Source: Streptomyces sp. NBC_01460
GTDB taxonomy: Bacteria; Actinomycetota; Actinomycetes; Streptomycetales; Streptomycetaceae
NCBI RefSeq assembly: GCF_036227405.1
Contig: NZ_CP109473.1
Coordinates: forward strand, 1,984,001 to 2,048,000
DNA: 64,000 bases
Direction: 5' to 3'
The notes under the pieces are model-generated. The model was not told the DNA's origin and searched no databases. It was given only the letters and a program-made list of their open reading frames with translations. Shown here in pieces: positions 18,597 to 32,363 of this stretch (position 1 is the first letter of the stretch; each line of letters starts with the position of its first letter). The translations under genes and the position numbers were made by a program.

Positions 18597-18932
18597 CTAG
18601 ATCTCGCCGCGGAGCTTCGCGAGGGCTTCGGCGAGGATCGCTTCGCCGTCCGCGTCGCTGCGCCGCTCGCGCACGTACGCCAGGTGGGTCTTGTACGGCT
18701 CGGTGCGGGGCGGAGCCGGCGGGCTGTCCTTGTCCTGTCCGGCCGGGAAGCCGCAGCGCGGGCAGTCCCAGGTCTCCGGTACCTGCGCGTCATGGGCGAA
18801 GCTCGGCTGCGTCTCGTGCCCGTTCGAGCACCAGAAGGAGATGCGGAGGCGCGGCGCGGACTCGCCTCGCTCGGCCTCCCCCATCGGCCCCGCTCCGACC
18901 CGGCTTCCCCGGATCGCGTTGCCACTTGCCAC
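18597..18932 (-). CDS. RbpA-family RNA polymerase-binding protein (RbpA or its paralogue)
   Basis: This 111-residue protein belongs to the RbpA family, which bind principal sigma factors and RNA polymerase and stimulate transcription. The zinc site is complete: C35, H39, C57 and C60. A basic linker and the sigma-interacting C-terminal helices (THLAYVRERRSDADGEAILAEALAKLR) follow. The GTG start has GGGAG nine bases upstream. From memory, the studied S. coelicolor RbpA has a different, longer sequence, so this may be the second paralogue in Streptomyces. I therefore give no symbol. Confidence 0.85.
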   Translation of the reverse strand: MASGNAIRGSRVGAGPMGEAERGESAPRLRISFWCSNGHETQPSFAHDAQVPETWDCPRCGFPAGQDKDSPPAPPRTEPYKTHLAYVRERRSDADGEAILAEALAKLRGEI

Positions 18933-18971
18933 GGTCGTAACTCCCTGCGTGATGGTGCTCGAAGATGCCCC

Positions 18972-18977
18972 AGTCTA
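18972..18977 (-). promoter_or_regulatory. Possible -10 TAGACT for the RbpA-family gene
   Basis: Reading left, TAGACT stands about 40 bases before the GTG at 18932. No strong -35 is visible, so the call is tentative. Confidence 0.3.
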
Positions 18978-19041
18978 CGTAAGGCCCAACGCGCGTCCAG
19001 TGAAAGGAGTTACACCCTCACCGGGATTCGCGGACGCGGGG

Positions 19042-19278
19042 TCAGCTGTCCAGCTTGATGAGCAGAGCCAGGACGACGATGCACGCGAACCAGCCCAGAC
19101 CGACCACGACGGTGATGCGGTCGAGGTTCCGCTCGGCGACCGACGAGCCGCCGACGGAGGACTGCATCCCGCCACCGAACATGTCGGACAGGCCGCCGCC
19201 CTTTCCCTTGTGCATCAGCACCAGCAGCATCAGCAGCAGGCTGAAGACGATCAGGGCGATCTCGAACGCCAAAACCAC
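19042..19278 (-). CDS. secG: Preprotein translocase subunit SecG
   Basis: This 78-residue protein is the small, non-essential subunit of the SecYEG channel. It has two membrane segments (IALIVFSLLLMLLVLMHKGKGGGLSDMFGGG, with the glycine-rich cytoplasmic loop typical of SecG, and ITVVVGLGWFACIVVLALLIK). The start is a GTG. It lies downstream of tpiA, the order pgk-tpiA-secG that is common in bacteria. A stable hairpin in the 137-base gap may limit read-through. Confidence 0.93.
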   Translation of the reverse strand: MVLAFEIALIVFSLLLMLLVLMHKGKGGGLSDMFGGGMQSSVGGSSVAERNLDRITVVVGLGWFACIVVLALLIKLDS

Positions 19279-19324
19279 GGCTGGTCCCTACTTTCCGGAA
19301 TTCCTAGGACTGCATGTACGAACA

Positions 19325-19359
19325 GCGGGGGCCCGGGGGTACACCCCCCTGGCCCCCGC
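19325..19359. terminator. Hairpin between tpiA and secG
   Basis: GCGGGGGCC pairs with GGCCCCCGC, and GGGGGT/ACCCCC lie inside, giving a nearly continuous stem. It could end the gap-pgk-tpiA transcript or act as a processing point before secG. Confidence 0.55.
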
Positions 19360-19395
19360 AAGGGTACGACGGATCGGCGCCACCGCATACTCACC

Positions 19396-19442
19396 GGTCG
19401 CGGAAGCGGACGATCTTACTGGTCGCGGAAGCGGACGATCTT
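19396..19442. repeat. Tandem duplication across the tpiA stop codon (22-base copies, period 25)
   Basis: The 22 bases at 19396-19417 recur exactly at 19421-19442. The inner copy encodes the tpiA C-terminus KIVRFRDQ; the outer copy begins at the TAA stop and ends in a second potential end, GAC CGG TGA. Confidence 0.9.
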
Positions 19443-20204
19443 GACGAACTCGTCGGCGTCCAGCGCGGCGCCGCCGATCAGGGCGCCGTCCACGTCGGGC
19501 TGCGCCATGATGGCCGCGACGTTGCCGGACTTCACCGAGCCGCCGTACTGGATGCGGACGGCGTCGGCCAGCTCCTGCGAGTAGAGCTCGGCGAGCCGGC
19601 GGCGGATCGCGCCGCAGACCTCCTGGGCGTCCTCGGGGGTCGCGACCTCGCCCGTGCCGATGGCCCAGACCGGCTCGTAGGCGATCACGATGGACTCGGC
19701 CTGCTCGGCCGGGATGTCCTTCAGCGCGCCGTCGAGCTGCGCCAGCGTGTAGGAGACCTGGTCACCGGCCTTGCGGATGTCCAGCCCCTCGCCGACGCAG
19801 AGGATCGGGGTCAGACCGTGCTTGTACGCGGCCTTCACCTTGGCGTTGCAGATCTCGTCGTTCTCGCCGTGGTACTGGCGGCGCTCGCTGTGACCGACGG
19901 CGACGAAGGTGCACTTCAGCTTGGCGAGCATCGGGCCGGAGATCTCACCGGTGTACGCGCCGGAGTCCTGCGCCGAGATGTCCTGGGCGCCGTACTTGAT
20001 CTTCAGCTTGTCGCCGTCGACCAGCGTCTGCACGGACCGCAGGTCGGTGAAGGGCGGCAGGACGGCGACCTCGACCGCGTCGTAGTCCTTGTCGGCCAGG
20101 GCGAAAGCGAGCTTCTGGACGTGTGCGATGGCCTCGAGGTGGTTGAGGTTCATCTTCCAGTTGCCCGCCATGAGCGGGGTACGGCCTTGTGCGGGAGCAG
20201 TCAT
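19416..20204 (-). CDS. tpiA: Triosephosphate isomerase
   Basis: This 262-residue enzyme interconverts dihydroxyacetone phosphate and glyceraldehyde 3-phosphate. The catalytic lysine is in AGNWKMN, the histidine in AVGHSERRQ and the glutamate in [10 protein letters not shown]. The ATG lies six bases after the pgk stop, so it is in one operon with pgk. The final residues RFRDQ and the stop lie in a 25-base tandem duplication; the ancestral end may have been RFRDR, now out of use beyond the stop. Confidence 0.96.
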   Translation of the reverse strand: MTAPAQGRTPLMAGNWKMNLNHLEAIAHVQKLAFALADKDYDAVEVAVLPPFTDLRSVQTLVDGDKLKIKYGAQDISAQDSGAYTGEISGPMLAKLKCTFVAVGHSERRQYHGENDEICNAKVKAAYKHGLTPILCVGEGLDIRKAGDQVSYTLAQLDGALKDIPAEQAESIVIAYEPVWAIGTGEVATPEDAQEVCGAIRRRLAELYSQELADAVRIQYGGSVKSGNVAAIMAQPDVDGALIGGAALDADEFVKIVRFRDQ

Positions 20205-20210
20205 TGAGGG

Positions 20211-21422
20211 TCAGTCCTCCAGTGCGGCGAGTCCGGGAAGCGTCTTGCCCTCGAGGTATTCGAGGCTGGCGCCGCCACCGGTCGAGATGTGGCCGAATGC
20301 GTTCTCGTCGAAGCCCAGGATGCGGACGGCGGCGGCGGAGTCCCCGCCTCCGACGACGCTGAAGGCCTGGGAGTCGACGAGGGCCTGGGCGACCGCCTTG
20401 GTGCCCTCGGCGTAGTCGGGGTGCTCGAAGACGCCCATCGGGCCGTTCCAGAAGACGGTGGCCGCGTCGGCGAGCTTCGCTGCGTACAGCTTGCGGGTCT
20501 CGGGCCCGATGTCCAGACCCTCCTGGTCGGCCGGGATGGCGTCGGCGGCGACCGTGGTGGGGTGGGCCGGGGCCTTGGTCTTCAGGTCCGGGAACTCGCC
20601 CGCGACGAGGACGTCGACGGGGAGCACGAACTCCACACCGAGCTCCTCGGCCCGCTTGAGGTAACCCTGGACGGCCGGGACCTGGTCCTCCTGGAGCAGG
20701 GAGGTGCCCACCTCGTGGCCCTTGGCCTTGAGGAAGGTGTACGCCATGCCGCCGCCGATCAGGATGCGGTCGGCCTTCTCCAGCAGGTGGTCGATGACCC
20801 CGAGCTTGTCGGAGACCTTGGCGCCGCCGAGGACCACGGCGTACGGGCGAGCGACGTCCTCGGTGAGCTTCTTGAGGACACCGACCTCGGTGGCGATCAG
20901 GCCGCCGGCCGCGTGCGGGAGCCGGGCCGGGAGGTCGAAGACCGAGGCGTGCTTGCGGTGGACGGCGCCGAAGCCGTCGCCCACGTACACGTCGGCGAGC
21001 TCGGCGAGCCGGTCGGCGAAGGCGCCGCGCTCGGCGTCGTCCTTCGACGTCTCACCGGCGTTGAAGCGGAGGTTCTCGATGACGGCGACCTGGCCGTCGG
21101 TGAGGCCGGCGACCGTGGCGCGGGCGGACTCGCCGACGGTGTCGGTCGCGAAGGCGACCTCGCTGCCGAGCAGTTCACCCAGGCGGGCGGCGGCCGGGGC
21201 CAGCGAGAAGGCCGGGTCCGGGGCCCCCTTGGGACGGCCGAGGTGCGAGGCGACGATGACCCGCGCGCCGGCGTCGGCGAGCCGGGCGACCGTCGGCTGT
21301 ACGGCGCGGATGCGGCCGTCGTCGGTGATCGTGGTGCCGTCCAGCGGCACGTTGAGGTCGGCGCGGACGAATACCCGCTTGCCCGCGACCCCTTCGGCGA
21401 GAAGTTCGTCGATCGTCTTCAT
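20211..21422 (-). CDS. pgk: Phosphoglycerate kinase
   Basis: This 403-residue enzyme makes ATP from 1,3-bisphosphoglycerate in glycolysis. It opens with [15 protein letters not shown], includes [17 protein letters not shown] and the nucleotide-binding GGGDSAAAV near the C-terminus. It lies between gap (112 bases upstream, with a hairpin) and tpiA (six bases downstream), giving the order gap-pgk-tpiA. Confidence 0.97.
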   Translation of the reverse strand: MKTIDELLAEGVAGKRVFVRADLNVPLDGTTITDDGRIRAVQPTVARLADAGARVIVASHLGRPKGAPDPAFSLAPAAARLGELLGSEVAFATDTVGESARATVAGLTDGQVAVIENLRFNAGETSKDDAERGAFADRLAELADVYVGDGFGAVHRKHASVFDLPARLPHAAGGLIATEVGVLKKLTEDVARPYAVVLGGAKVSDKLGVIDHLLEKADRILIGGGMAYTFLKAKGHEVGTSLLQEDQVPAVQGYLKRAEELGVEFVLPVDVLVAGEFPDLKTKAPAHPTTVAADAIPADQEGLDIGPETRKLYAAKLADAATVFWNGPMGVFEHPDYAEGTKAVAQALVDSQAFSVVGGGDSAAAVRILGFDENAFGHISTGGGASLEYLEGKTLPGLAALED

Positions 21423-21459
21423 CTGTTCCCATACTCCTTGGAAGGACGGATGAGCATGC

Positions 21460-21502
21460 GAGGGGGCTCGAACGGCGCCGCGTCGCGCCGTCCGAGCCCC
21501 TC
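21460..21502. terminator. Long hairpin between gap and pgk
   Basis: GAGGGGGCTCGAACGGCG pairs with CGCCGTCCGAGCCCCTC with one bulge and one mismatch. It may attenuate read-through from gap to pgk, or stabilise a processed gap message. Confidence 0.6.
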
Positions 21503-21534
21503 ACATCACACCTGGATGCCTGCCGATCCTAGGA

Positions 21535-23216
<1,682 letters not shown>

Positions 23217-24206
23217 TCAGCCCACGAGGCCGTCGGCCAGCTCCTCGCTGAGGGTCGCCTCCGTGCCGGGGATGCCCAGGTCCTGGGCCCGCTTGTCGGC
23301 CATCGCCAGCAGGCGTCTGATCCTGCCCGCGACCGCGTCCTTGGTCAGCGGCGGGTCGGCGAGCGCTCCCAGCTCCTCCAGGGAGGCCTGCTTGTGCTCC
23401 ATGCGCAGCCGCCCGGCGGCCGCGAGGTGCTCCGGAACCTCCTCGCCCAGGATCTCCAGCGCGCGGCCCACCCGGGCGCCCGCCGCCACCGCGGCACGGG
23501 CGGAGCGGCGGAGGTTGGCGTCGTCGAAGTTGGCGAGCCGGTTGGCCGTCGCGCGGACCTCGCGCCGCATCCGGCGCTCCTCCCACGCCAGCACCGACTC
23601 ATGGGCACCGAGGCGGGTCAGCAGGGCACCGATGGCATCGCCGTCGCGGACGACGACACGGTCGACCCCGCGCACCTCCCGGGCCTTGGCCGCGATGGAG
23701 AGCCTGCGGGCGGCACCGACGAGGGCGAGAGCGGCCTCCGGTCCCGGGCAGGTCACCTCCAGCGAGGAGGAGCGGCCGGGCTCGGTGAGCGAGCCGTGCG
23801 CCAGGAAGGCGCCCCTCCAGGCGGCCTCCGCGTCGCAGGTGGCCCCCGAGACCACCTGCGGGGGCAGGCCGCGGATGGGGCGGCCGCGGCCGTCCACCAG
23901 GCCGGTCTGGCGCGCCAGCTGATCGCCGCCGGCCACCACCCGTACGACGTAGCGTGAGCCCCGGCGCAGGCCGCCGGGAGCCATCACGATCAGCTCCGAG
24001 CTGTGCCCGAAGATCTCGAGGATGTCCCGCTTGAGCCGTCGGGCGGCCATCGCCGTGTCCAGCTCGGCCTCGATCACGATCCGGCCGCTCACCAGGTGCA
24101 GCCCGCCCGCGAACCGAAGAATCGCCGAGACCTCTGCCTTTCTGCAGCAGGTCCGGGTCACGGGAAGCCGAGAGACTTCGTCCTTCACCGCTGGCGTCAT
24201 CGCCAT
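23217..24206 (-). CDS. whiA: DNA-binding developmental regulator WhiA
   Basis: WhiA is required with WhiB for sporulation septation in Streptomyces and is conserved in most Gram-positive bacteria. This 329-residue protein has the degenerate LAGLIDADG-type N-terminal domain ([38 protein letters not shown]) and the C-terminal HTH that binds DNA ([30 protein letters not shown]). Two starts are possible: ATG at 24206 (ten-base overlap with yvcK) or ATG at 24200 (ATGA overlap). The first matches, as I recall, the annotated MAM start in relatives. It is the last gene of a four-gene coupled operon. Confidence 0.96.
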   Translation of the reverse strand: MAMTPAVKDEVSRLPVTRTCCRKAEVSAILRFAGGLHLVSGRIVIEAELDTAMAARRLKRDILEIFGHSSELIVMAPGGLRRGSRYVVRVVAGGDQLARQTGLVDGRGRPIRGLPPQVVSGATCDAEAAWRGAFLAHGSLTEPGRSSSLEVTCPGPEAALALVGAARRLSIAAKAREVRGVDRVVVRDGDAIGALLTRLGAHESVLAWEERRMRREVRATANRLANFDDANLRRSARAAVAAGARVGRALEILGEEVPEHLAAAGRLRMEHKQASLEELGALADPPLTKDAVAGRIRRLLAMADKRAQDLGIPGTEATLSEELADGLVG

Positions 24207-25231
24207 GGGCCGATCCTTCCATGCATCCGAAAAATACGGTCGTACGCGGCGGCCAACAGCTCCGGATCATGAATCGGATCGCCGTCGGGTGAGGCCACGG
24301 GGGCCAGCTCGACCGCGGCTCCGAGCCGCTGTGCGGCGTCGGCGAGGGACTCGCGGTCGGGCACGGCGGCCTCGTCGGCCAGCACCACGTCCATGGCGAG
24401 TTTAGGGGCGTGTCGTCCCAAAACCTCCAAATGACGCTGCGGTGAGAAGCCTTCTGTTTCACCGGGCTGTGGTGCGAGGTTCAGCGAGAGGACCTTACGG
24501 GCCTTCGTGGTCACGAGCGCGTCGAGCAGTTCGGGCACCAGCAGGTGCGGAATCACCGAGGAGAACCACGACCCCGGACCGAGCACCACCCAGTCGGCGT
24601 CGAGCACCGCGGCCACCGCTTCGGGGACCGCCGGCGGATCGGCCGGGACGACGTGGACGGACTGCACCTCACCGGGGGTCAGCGCCACCGTCGCCTGCCC
24701 CCGCACGGTGACGACGTCCTCGGGGCGCTCCGGATCGTGCCCCCGCACGAGCGCCTGGAGCTCCAGGGGGACGGCGGACATCGGCAGCACCCTGCCGTGC
24801 GCCCCGAGCAGCTTGCCGACCAGGTCCAGGGCCTGGACGTGGTCGCCCAGCTGCTCCCAGAGGGCGACGATGAGCAGATTGCCCACCGCGTGCTCGTGCA
24901 GGTCGCCCTTGGACTCGAAGCGGTGCTGGATGACCCGGGCCCAGGTCTGGCCCCATTCGTCGTCCCCGCACAGCGCGGCGAGCGCCTTGCGCAGGTCGCC
25001 CGGCGGGAGGACTCCGAGCTCCTCCCGGAGACGGCCGCTGGAGCCGCCGTCGTCGGCGACGGTGACCACGGCGGTGAGGTCGCCGGTGATCCGGCGCAGC
25101 GCCGTGAGCGAGGCGGACAGGCCCATGCCGCCGCCGAGGGCGACGACCTTGGGCTGTGCGCCGCGCTTGCGCCCGGAGAGCGCGGCCGTGGCCCTGCTCA
25201 GCCGGCGCTGGCGCAGATGGCGACTGGTCAC
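24197..25231 (-). CDS. yvcK: YvcK/CofD-like gluconeogenesis factor
   Basis: This 344-residue protein is of the YvcK family, which binds UDP-sugars and is needed for normal cell shape and growth on gluconeogenic carbon in Bacillus and mycobacteria (CuvA). [19 protein letters not shown] and [32 protein letters not shown] are family hallmarks, with [18 protein letters not shown] further on. The GTG start overlaps the rapZ stop by four bases, and the stop overlaps whiA. The first 25 residues are basic and not conserved. Confidence 0.93.
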   Translation of the reverse strand: MTSRHLRQRRLSRATAALSGRKRGAQPKVVALGGGMGLSASLTALRRITGDLTAVVTVADDGGSSGRLREELGVLPPGDLRKALAALCGDDEWGQTWARVIQHRFESKGDLHEHAVGNLLIVALWEQLGDHVQALDLVGKLLGAHGRVLPMSAVPLELQALVRGHDPERPEDVVTVRGQATVALTPGEVQSVHVVPADPPAVPEAVAAVLDADWVVLGPGSWFSSVIPHLLVPELLDALVTTKARKVLSLNLAPQPGETEGFSPQRHLEVLGRHAPKLAMDVVLADEAAVPDRESLADAAQRLGAAVELAPVASPDGDPIHDPELLAAAYDRIFRMHGRIGPWR

Positions 25232-26193
25232 TCGCGCCCCATGTCCCGGTGGACGAGGACGGTCTCGATCCCTTCGGTGGCCAGTCGGGCGGCCAGCTTC
25301 TCCGACATCGCGACGGAGCGGTGCTTGCCACCCGTGCAGCCGACGGCGATGGTGACGTACCGCTTGCCCTCACGGCGGTAACCGGCGGCGATCAGCTGGA
25401 GCAGCTCCGTGTACTGGTTGAGGAACTCCTTGGCGCCCGGCTGGTCGAAGACGTAGTCGGACACCTCCTCGTTGAGTCCCGTGAAGGGGCGGAGCTCCGG
25501 GACCCAGTGCGGGTTGGGCAGGAAGCGGCAGTCGACGACGAGGTCGGCGTCGACCGGCAGCCCGTACTTGAAGCCGAAGGACATCACCGTCGCCCGCAGC
25601 TCCGGCTCCTCGTCGCCGGCGAACTGGGCGTCCATCTTGGCCCGCAGCTCGTGCACGTTGAGGCTGGAGGTGTCGATGACCAGGTCGGCGTCGCCCCGCA
25701 GCTCGCGCAGCAGGTCACGCTCGGCCGCGATGCCGTCGACGATCCGGCCGTCGCCCTGGAGCGGGTGGGGACGGCGGACCGATTCGAAACGGCGTACGAG
25801 GGCGTCGTCGGAGGACTCCAGGAAGACGATCCGCCGGGTGACGTGCTTGGCCGCCAGGTCCGCGAGGGACTCCCTGAGGTTGTCGAAGAAGCGCCGGCCG
25901 CGTACGTCGACGACGACGGCGATCCGGGCGACGTTGCCCTGGGAGCGGGCGCCGAGCTCCACCATGGTGGGGATCAGTGCGGGCGGCAGGTTGTCCACGA
26001 CGAACCAGCCGAGGTCCTCCAGACACTTGGCGGCGGTGCTGCGCCCGGCGCCGGACATCCCGGAGATGATCACCAGCTCGGGGATGGCGGGCGGGGTGGC
26101 CTCGGCCTTCTCCGTGGTGCTTCCCGTACTCACGTGTGCTGCTCCGTCTACTCGGCCGCGTTCGCTGCTGGGTTCGTGCGTCTGTTCGGTCAT
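25228..26193 (-). CDS. rapZ: RNase adapter/nucleotide-binding protein RapZ (YvcJ)
   Basis: This 321-residue P-loop protein belongs to the RapZ/YvcJ family. In E. coli RapZ directs RNase E to the GlmZ small RNA; in Gram-positives its role is less clear. The Walker A reads [12 protein letters not shown], with Arg where Lys is usual, followed by the family's DNLPPALI, and the C-terminal domain keeps [12 protein letters not shown]. The first 35 residues are variable and Ser/Thr-rich. The ATG overlaps the uvrC stop and its stop overlaps yvcK (both four bases). Confidence 0.92.
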   Translation of the reverse strand: MTEQTHEPSSERGRVDGAAHVSTGSTTEKAEATPPAIPELVIISGMSGAGRSTAAKCLEDLGWFVVDNLPPALIPTMVELGARSQGNVARIAVVVDVRGRRFFDNLRESLADLAAKHVTRRIVFLESSDDALVRRFESVRRPHPLQGDGRIVDGIAAERDLLRELRGDADLVIDTSSLNVHELRAKMDAQFAGDEEPELRATVMSFGFKYGLPVDADLVVDCRFLPNPHWVPELRPFTGLNEEVSDYVFDQPGAKEFLNQYTELLQLIAAGYRREGKRYVTIAVGCTGGKHRSVAMSEKLAARLATEGIETVLVHRDMGRE

Positions 26194-28328
26194 GTCCTGC
26201 TGCCCCCGTCGTCCTCTTCGATGATCTCTCCTGTGGCGGTGTTCACGGCGGGCGCGGCCGGGGCGGCCGCGGCGAAGGCGGCGGCCACCGATTCCGCGGT
26301 CCTGCGCCCTATGCCCGGCACCTCACAGATCTCGTCGATTGTCGCCTGCCTCAGCTTCTTCACGGAGCCGAAATGCTTGATCAGCGCCTGCTTGCGGGTC
26401 TCGCCGAGCCCGGGGACGTCGTCCAGGGGGCTGCTGCGGATCCGCTTGGCCCGCTTGGCACGCTGGTAGGTGATGGCGAAGCGGTGGGCCTCGTCCCGGA
26501 TGCGCTGGAGGAGGTAGAGGCCCTCGCTGGAGCGGGGCAGGACCACCGGGTCGTCGTCGTCGGGCAGCCAGACCTCTTCGAGGCGCTTGGCGAGGCCGCA
26601 GACGGCGATGTCGTCGATGCCCAGCTCGTCCAGGGCCCGCTTGGCGGCGGCGACCTGCGGCTGCCCGCCGTCGACGACGACGAGCTGCGGCGGGTAGGCG
26701 AACCGCTTGGGGCGGCCGTCGTCCTCGCGGGACTCCTCCCGGGGCTCCTCGCGGGACTCCTCCCGGGTCTCCTCGTGGGAGTCCTCGCGGGTCTCCTCCC
26801 GTGACTCCTCGCGAAGAGAAGTGGCGGCCACCGCGGCTGCGGGTTCCCCGCCGGCCTCGGGCGCCGCGGGTGCCGGGGCCGGTACGGGGCCCGTGGGCGC
26901 CGGGGTCTCGTCCCACTCCCCCGTCCGCTCCTTCTCCTGCAGGTAGCGCTTGAAGCGGCGCCCGATGACCTCGTGCATCGAGCGGACGTCGTCCTGGCCC
27001 TCGAAGCCCTTGATCTGGAAGCGGCGGTATTCGCTCTTGCGCGCGAGGCCGTCCTCGAAGACCACCATCGACGCGACGACGTCGTCGCCCTGGAGGTGCG
27101 AGATGTCGAAACACTCGACGCGCAGCGGCGCGGTGTCGAGGCCGAGCGCCTCGGCGATCTCCTCCAGGGCGCGGGAGCGTGTCGTGAGGTCCGACGCGCG
27201 CTTGGTCTTGTGGAGCCCCAGCGCCTGCTGGGCGTTGCGCTGGACCGTGATCATCAGGTCCTTCTTGTCGCCCCGCTGCGGGATGCGGAGGCTGACCTGG
27301 GACCCCCTGCGGTCCGCGAGCCACTGCGACACGGCCTCGGGGTCCTCGGGGAGCGCCGGGACCAGCACCTCCTTGGGGACGGAGTCGCCCGACTCCTCCC
27401 CGTACAGCTGCTGGAGCGCGTGCTCGACCAGGCCCGCCGTGTCGACGGCCTCGACCTTGTCGGTGACCCAGCCGCGCTGGCCGCGCACCCGTCCGCCGCG
27501 GACGTGGAAGATCTGGACCGCCGCCTCCAGTTCGTCCTCGGCCACGGCGATCAGGTCGGCGTCGGTGGCGTCGGCCAGGACGACGGCGCTCTTCTCCATG
27601 GCCCGCCTGAGCGCCTCCGCGTCGTCCCGCAGCCGCGCCGCCCGCTCGTACTCCATCTCCTCGGCCGCCTGCATCATGTCCTTCTCCAGGCGGCGGATGT
27701 ACGTCCCGGTGCGGCCCGCCATGAAGTCGCAGAAGTTCTCGGCGAGATCCCGGTGTTCCTCCGGGGTGACCCGTCCGACGCAGGGGGCGGAGCACTTGCC
27801 GATGTAGCCGAGGAGGCAGGGACGGCCCGTCCGCTCGGCGTTCTTGAAGACGCCCGCGGAGCAGGTGCGCACGGGGAAGACCCGGAGCATCAGGTCGACG
27901 GTCTCGCGGATCGCCCAGGCGTGCCCGTACGGACCGAAGTAGCGCACGCCCTTCTTCTTGGCGCCGCGCATGACCTGGACGCGCGGGAACTCCTCGTTGA
28001 GCGTGACCGCGAGGTAGGGATAGCTCTTGTCGTCGCGGTACTTGACGTTGAACCGGGGGTCGAACTCCTTGATCCAGGAGTACTCCAGCTGAAGCGCCTC
28101 GACCTCGGTGGAGACCACGGTCCATTCCACGGAGGCGGCCGTGGTGACCATCGTGCGGGTGCGCGGATGCAGACCGGCGAGGTCCTGGAAGTAGTTGGCC
28201 AGGCGCTGGCGGAGGTTCTTGGCCTTCCCGACGTAGATCACCCGGCGGTGCTCGTCGCGGAATTTGTAGACCCCCGGGGAGTCGGGGATCTGTCCCGGCT
28301 TGGGGCGGTAGCTGGAGGGGTCTGCCAT
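26190..28328 (-). CDS. uvrC: Excinuclease ABC subunit UvrC
   Basis: UvrC makes both incisions in nucleotide excision repair. The 712 residues include the GIY-YIG nuclease ([29 protein letters not shown], about 15-50), a cysteine-bearing region, the UvrB-binding UVR motif ([20 protein letters not shown]), the RNase H-like nuclease ([21 protein letters not shown]) and a C-terminal double HhH ([28 protein letters not shown]). It is about 100 residues longer than common UvrC. The excess is a Pro/Ala linker and a run of SREE/TREE repeats at about 503-540, just before the RNase H-like domain. The ATG has TAGGGT seven bases upstream, suggesting leaderless transcription of the whole operon. Confidence 0.95.
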   Translation of the reverse strand: MADPSSYRPKPGQIPDSPGVYKFRDEHRRVIYVGKAKNLRQRLANYFQDLAGLHPRTRTMVTTAASVEWTVVSTEVEALQLEYSWIKEFDPRFNVKYRDDKSYPYLAVTLNEEFPRVQVMRGAKKKGVRYFGPYGHAWAIRETVDLMLRVFPVRTCSAGVFKNAERTGRPCLLGYIGKCSAPCVGRVTPEEHRDLAENFCDFMAGRTGTYIRRLEKDMMQAAEEMEYERAARLRDDAEALRRAMEKSAVVLADATDADLIAVAEDELEAAVQIFHVRGGRVRGQRGWVTDKVEAVDTAGLVEHALQQLYGEESGDSVPKEVLVPALPEDPEAVSQWLADRRGSQVSLRIPQRGDKKDLMITVQRNAQQALGLHKTKRASDLTTRSRALEEIAEALGLDTAPLRVECFDISHLQGDDVVASMVVFEDGLARKSEYRRFQIKGFEGQDDVRSMHEVIGRRFKRYLQEKERTGEWDETPAPTGPVPAPAPAAPEAGGEPAAAVAATSLREESREETREDSHEETREESREEPREESREDDGRPKRFAYPPQLVVVDGGQPQVAAAKRALDELGIDDIAVCGLAKRLEEVWLPDDDDPVVLPRSSEGLYLLQRIRDEAHRFAITYQRAKRAKRIRSSPLDDVPGLGETRKQALIKHFGSVKKLRQATIDEICEVPGIGRRTAESVAAAFAAAAPAAPAVNTATGEIIEEDDGGSRT

Positions 28329-28335
28329 GTCTCAC

Positions 28336-28341
28336 ACCCTA
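28336..28341 (-). promoter_or_regulatory. -10 element TAGGGT for the uvrC operon
   Basis: Reading left, TAGGGT ends seven bases before the uvrC ATG, with no ribosome-binding site in between; a leaderless message is inferred. Confidence 0.4.
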
Positions 28342-28416
28342 CTGGCGGGCGGTGACAGAGCGGGATCTCCGGGGCCCCTGGTGCCCGTGACGGACTTCCC
28401 CGCCGGGCCCCGCGGC

Positions 28417-28460
28417 GAGGTCAGGCCCCGGGACCCGCGGGGAGGTCAGGCCCCGGGACC
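28417..28460. repeat. Tandem duplication across the Rieske gene stop codon (19-base copies, period 25)
   Basis: GAGGTCAGGCCCCGGGACC occurs at 28417-28435 and again at 28442-28460. The inner copy contains the last codons and TGA stop of the Rieske gene; the outer copy repeats them beyond the stop. Confidence 0.9.
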
Positions 28461-28874
28461 GGCGACGAGCTTCCCGTTCTCGAGCTTCAGCGGGACGGAG
28501 GGCAGCGGCACGGTGGCCGGTCCCCGCACCGCCTTGCCCGTGGTCACGTCGAAGCGGCTCCCGTGGCAGGGACAGTTGCCCTCGTTCTCCTCGACCTTGT
28601 CGAGGAGGCAGCCCGCGTGGGTGCACTGGGCACTGAACGCCTTGTACTGACCGGCGGCCAGGCAGCTCACGACGACCCGCTGCTCCCGGTAGAGCTTCGC
28701 CCCGCCGACCGGGACCTCGTCCGCGGCGCCGAGCTCCACGGGCGCGGTGGGCGTCGGAGTCTGTGCGTGGCCGAGCTTCGACTCGGTCGAGCAGGCTGCC
28801 GCCCCCAGCCCGGCTGCACCGGCGAGAGCGGCGCCCTTGAGGACGGTACGGCGGGCGGCGGGCAGGCCGGACAT
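28446..28874 (-). CDS. Exported Rieske [2Fe-2S] lipoprotein
   Basis: This 142-residue protein has a twin-arginine signal (ARRTVLKGAALAGAAGLGAAAC) whose final cysteine sits in a lipobox, so it should be folded in the cytoplasm, exported by Tat and anchored to the outer face of the membrane. The Rieske cluster motifs CTHAGC and CPCHGS are complete, giving the two-Cys/two-His [2Fe-2S] site. It is a stand-alone small Rieske domain, not the bc1-complex subunit, which is larger with membrane helices. The ATG at 28874 follows GGAG; an in-frame ATG further up would bury the signal. Partner unknown. Confidence 0.88.
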   Translation of the reverse strand: MSGLPAARRTVLKGAALAGAAGLGAAACSTESKLGHAQTPTPTAPVELGAADEVPVGGAKLYREQRVVVSCLAAGQYKAFSAQCTHAGCLLDKVEENEGNCPCHGSRFDVTTGKAVRGPATVPLPSVPLKLENGKLVAGPGA

Positions 28875-29122
28875 GCGGTCTCCACTGGTCTGGGGGGACA
28901 GAGAGCCGCCGTCACCGTCCGGGGCACCGGGTGCCACGGATGGGGGGCACGGGCCGCACCTGGAGGCATGGGCGACAGACCCGACGATACCGACGGAGAA
29001 CGGCGGGCTCTCGACCGGCCCCGGGAGTGCGGGGCCGCCGGGCGGACACCTGCCCTCCCTCTCGGGCGGGCGCGCCGGCCGGACGGAGTCGGGCGGCCGG
29101 CGAACGGGAGGCCCTGCGGCGC

Positions 29123-29153
29123 CGGGGCGGCCCGTGTGTCAGGGGCCGCCCCG
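29123..29153 (-). terminator. Hairpin terminator after uvrA
   Basis: CGGGGCGGCCC and GGGCCGCCCCG form an eleven-base stem around a nine-base loop, about 12 bases beyond the uvrA stop. The 250 bases between here and the Rieske start carry no evident gene. Confidence 0.7.
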
Positions 29154-29164
29154 TCCGCCGGGTG

Positions 29165-32188
<3,024 letters not shown>

Positions 32189-32351
32189 GCCGGTCCGCAC
32201 CTTTCTGGAGAGAAGTGGGGGAACTGAGCCCCTGTCCCAGGGTATGGGGGGCGCCACAGCGATGTACGAAGCTTTCGACTCCGAGCGTATAGCACGCGCA
32301 TTCGATTTACGGTCGACCGGAGACTCCATCACCCGAATGAGTGGCGGGGTC

Positions 32352-32357
32352 TACGCT
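32352..32357 (+). promoter_or_regulatory. -10 element TACGCT before the mycothiol-type isomerase
   Basis: TACGCT ends six bases before the ATG at 32364 with no room for a ribosome-binding site, which suggests a leaderless transcript. Confidence 0.4.
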
Positions 32358-32363
32358 CGGCCC

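Noticed and set aside
32262..32290. SOS box upstream of uvrA (ACGAAGCTTTCGA)
   Set aside because: Half-sites and spacing do not fit CGAAC-N4-GTTCG.
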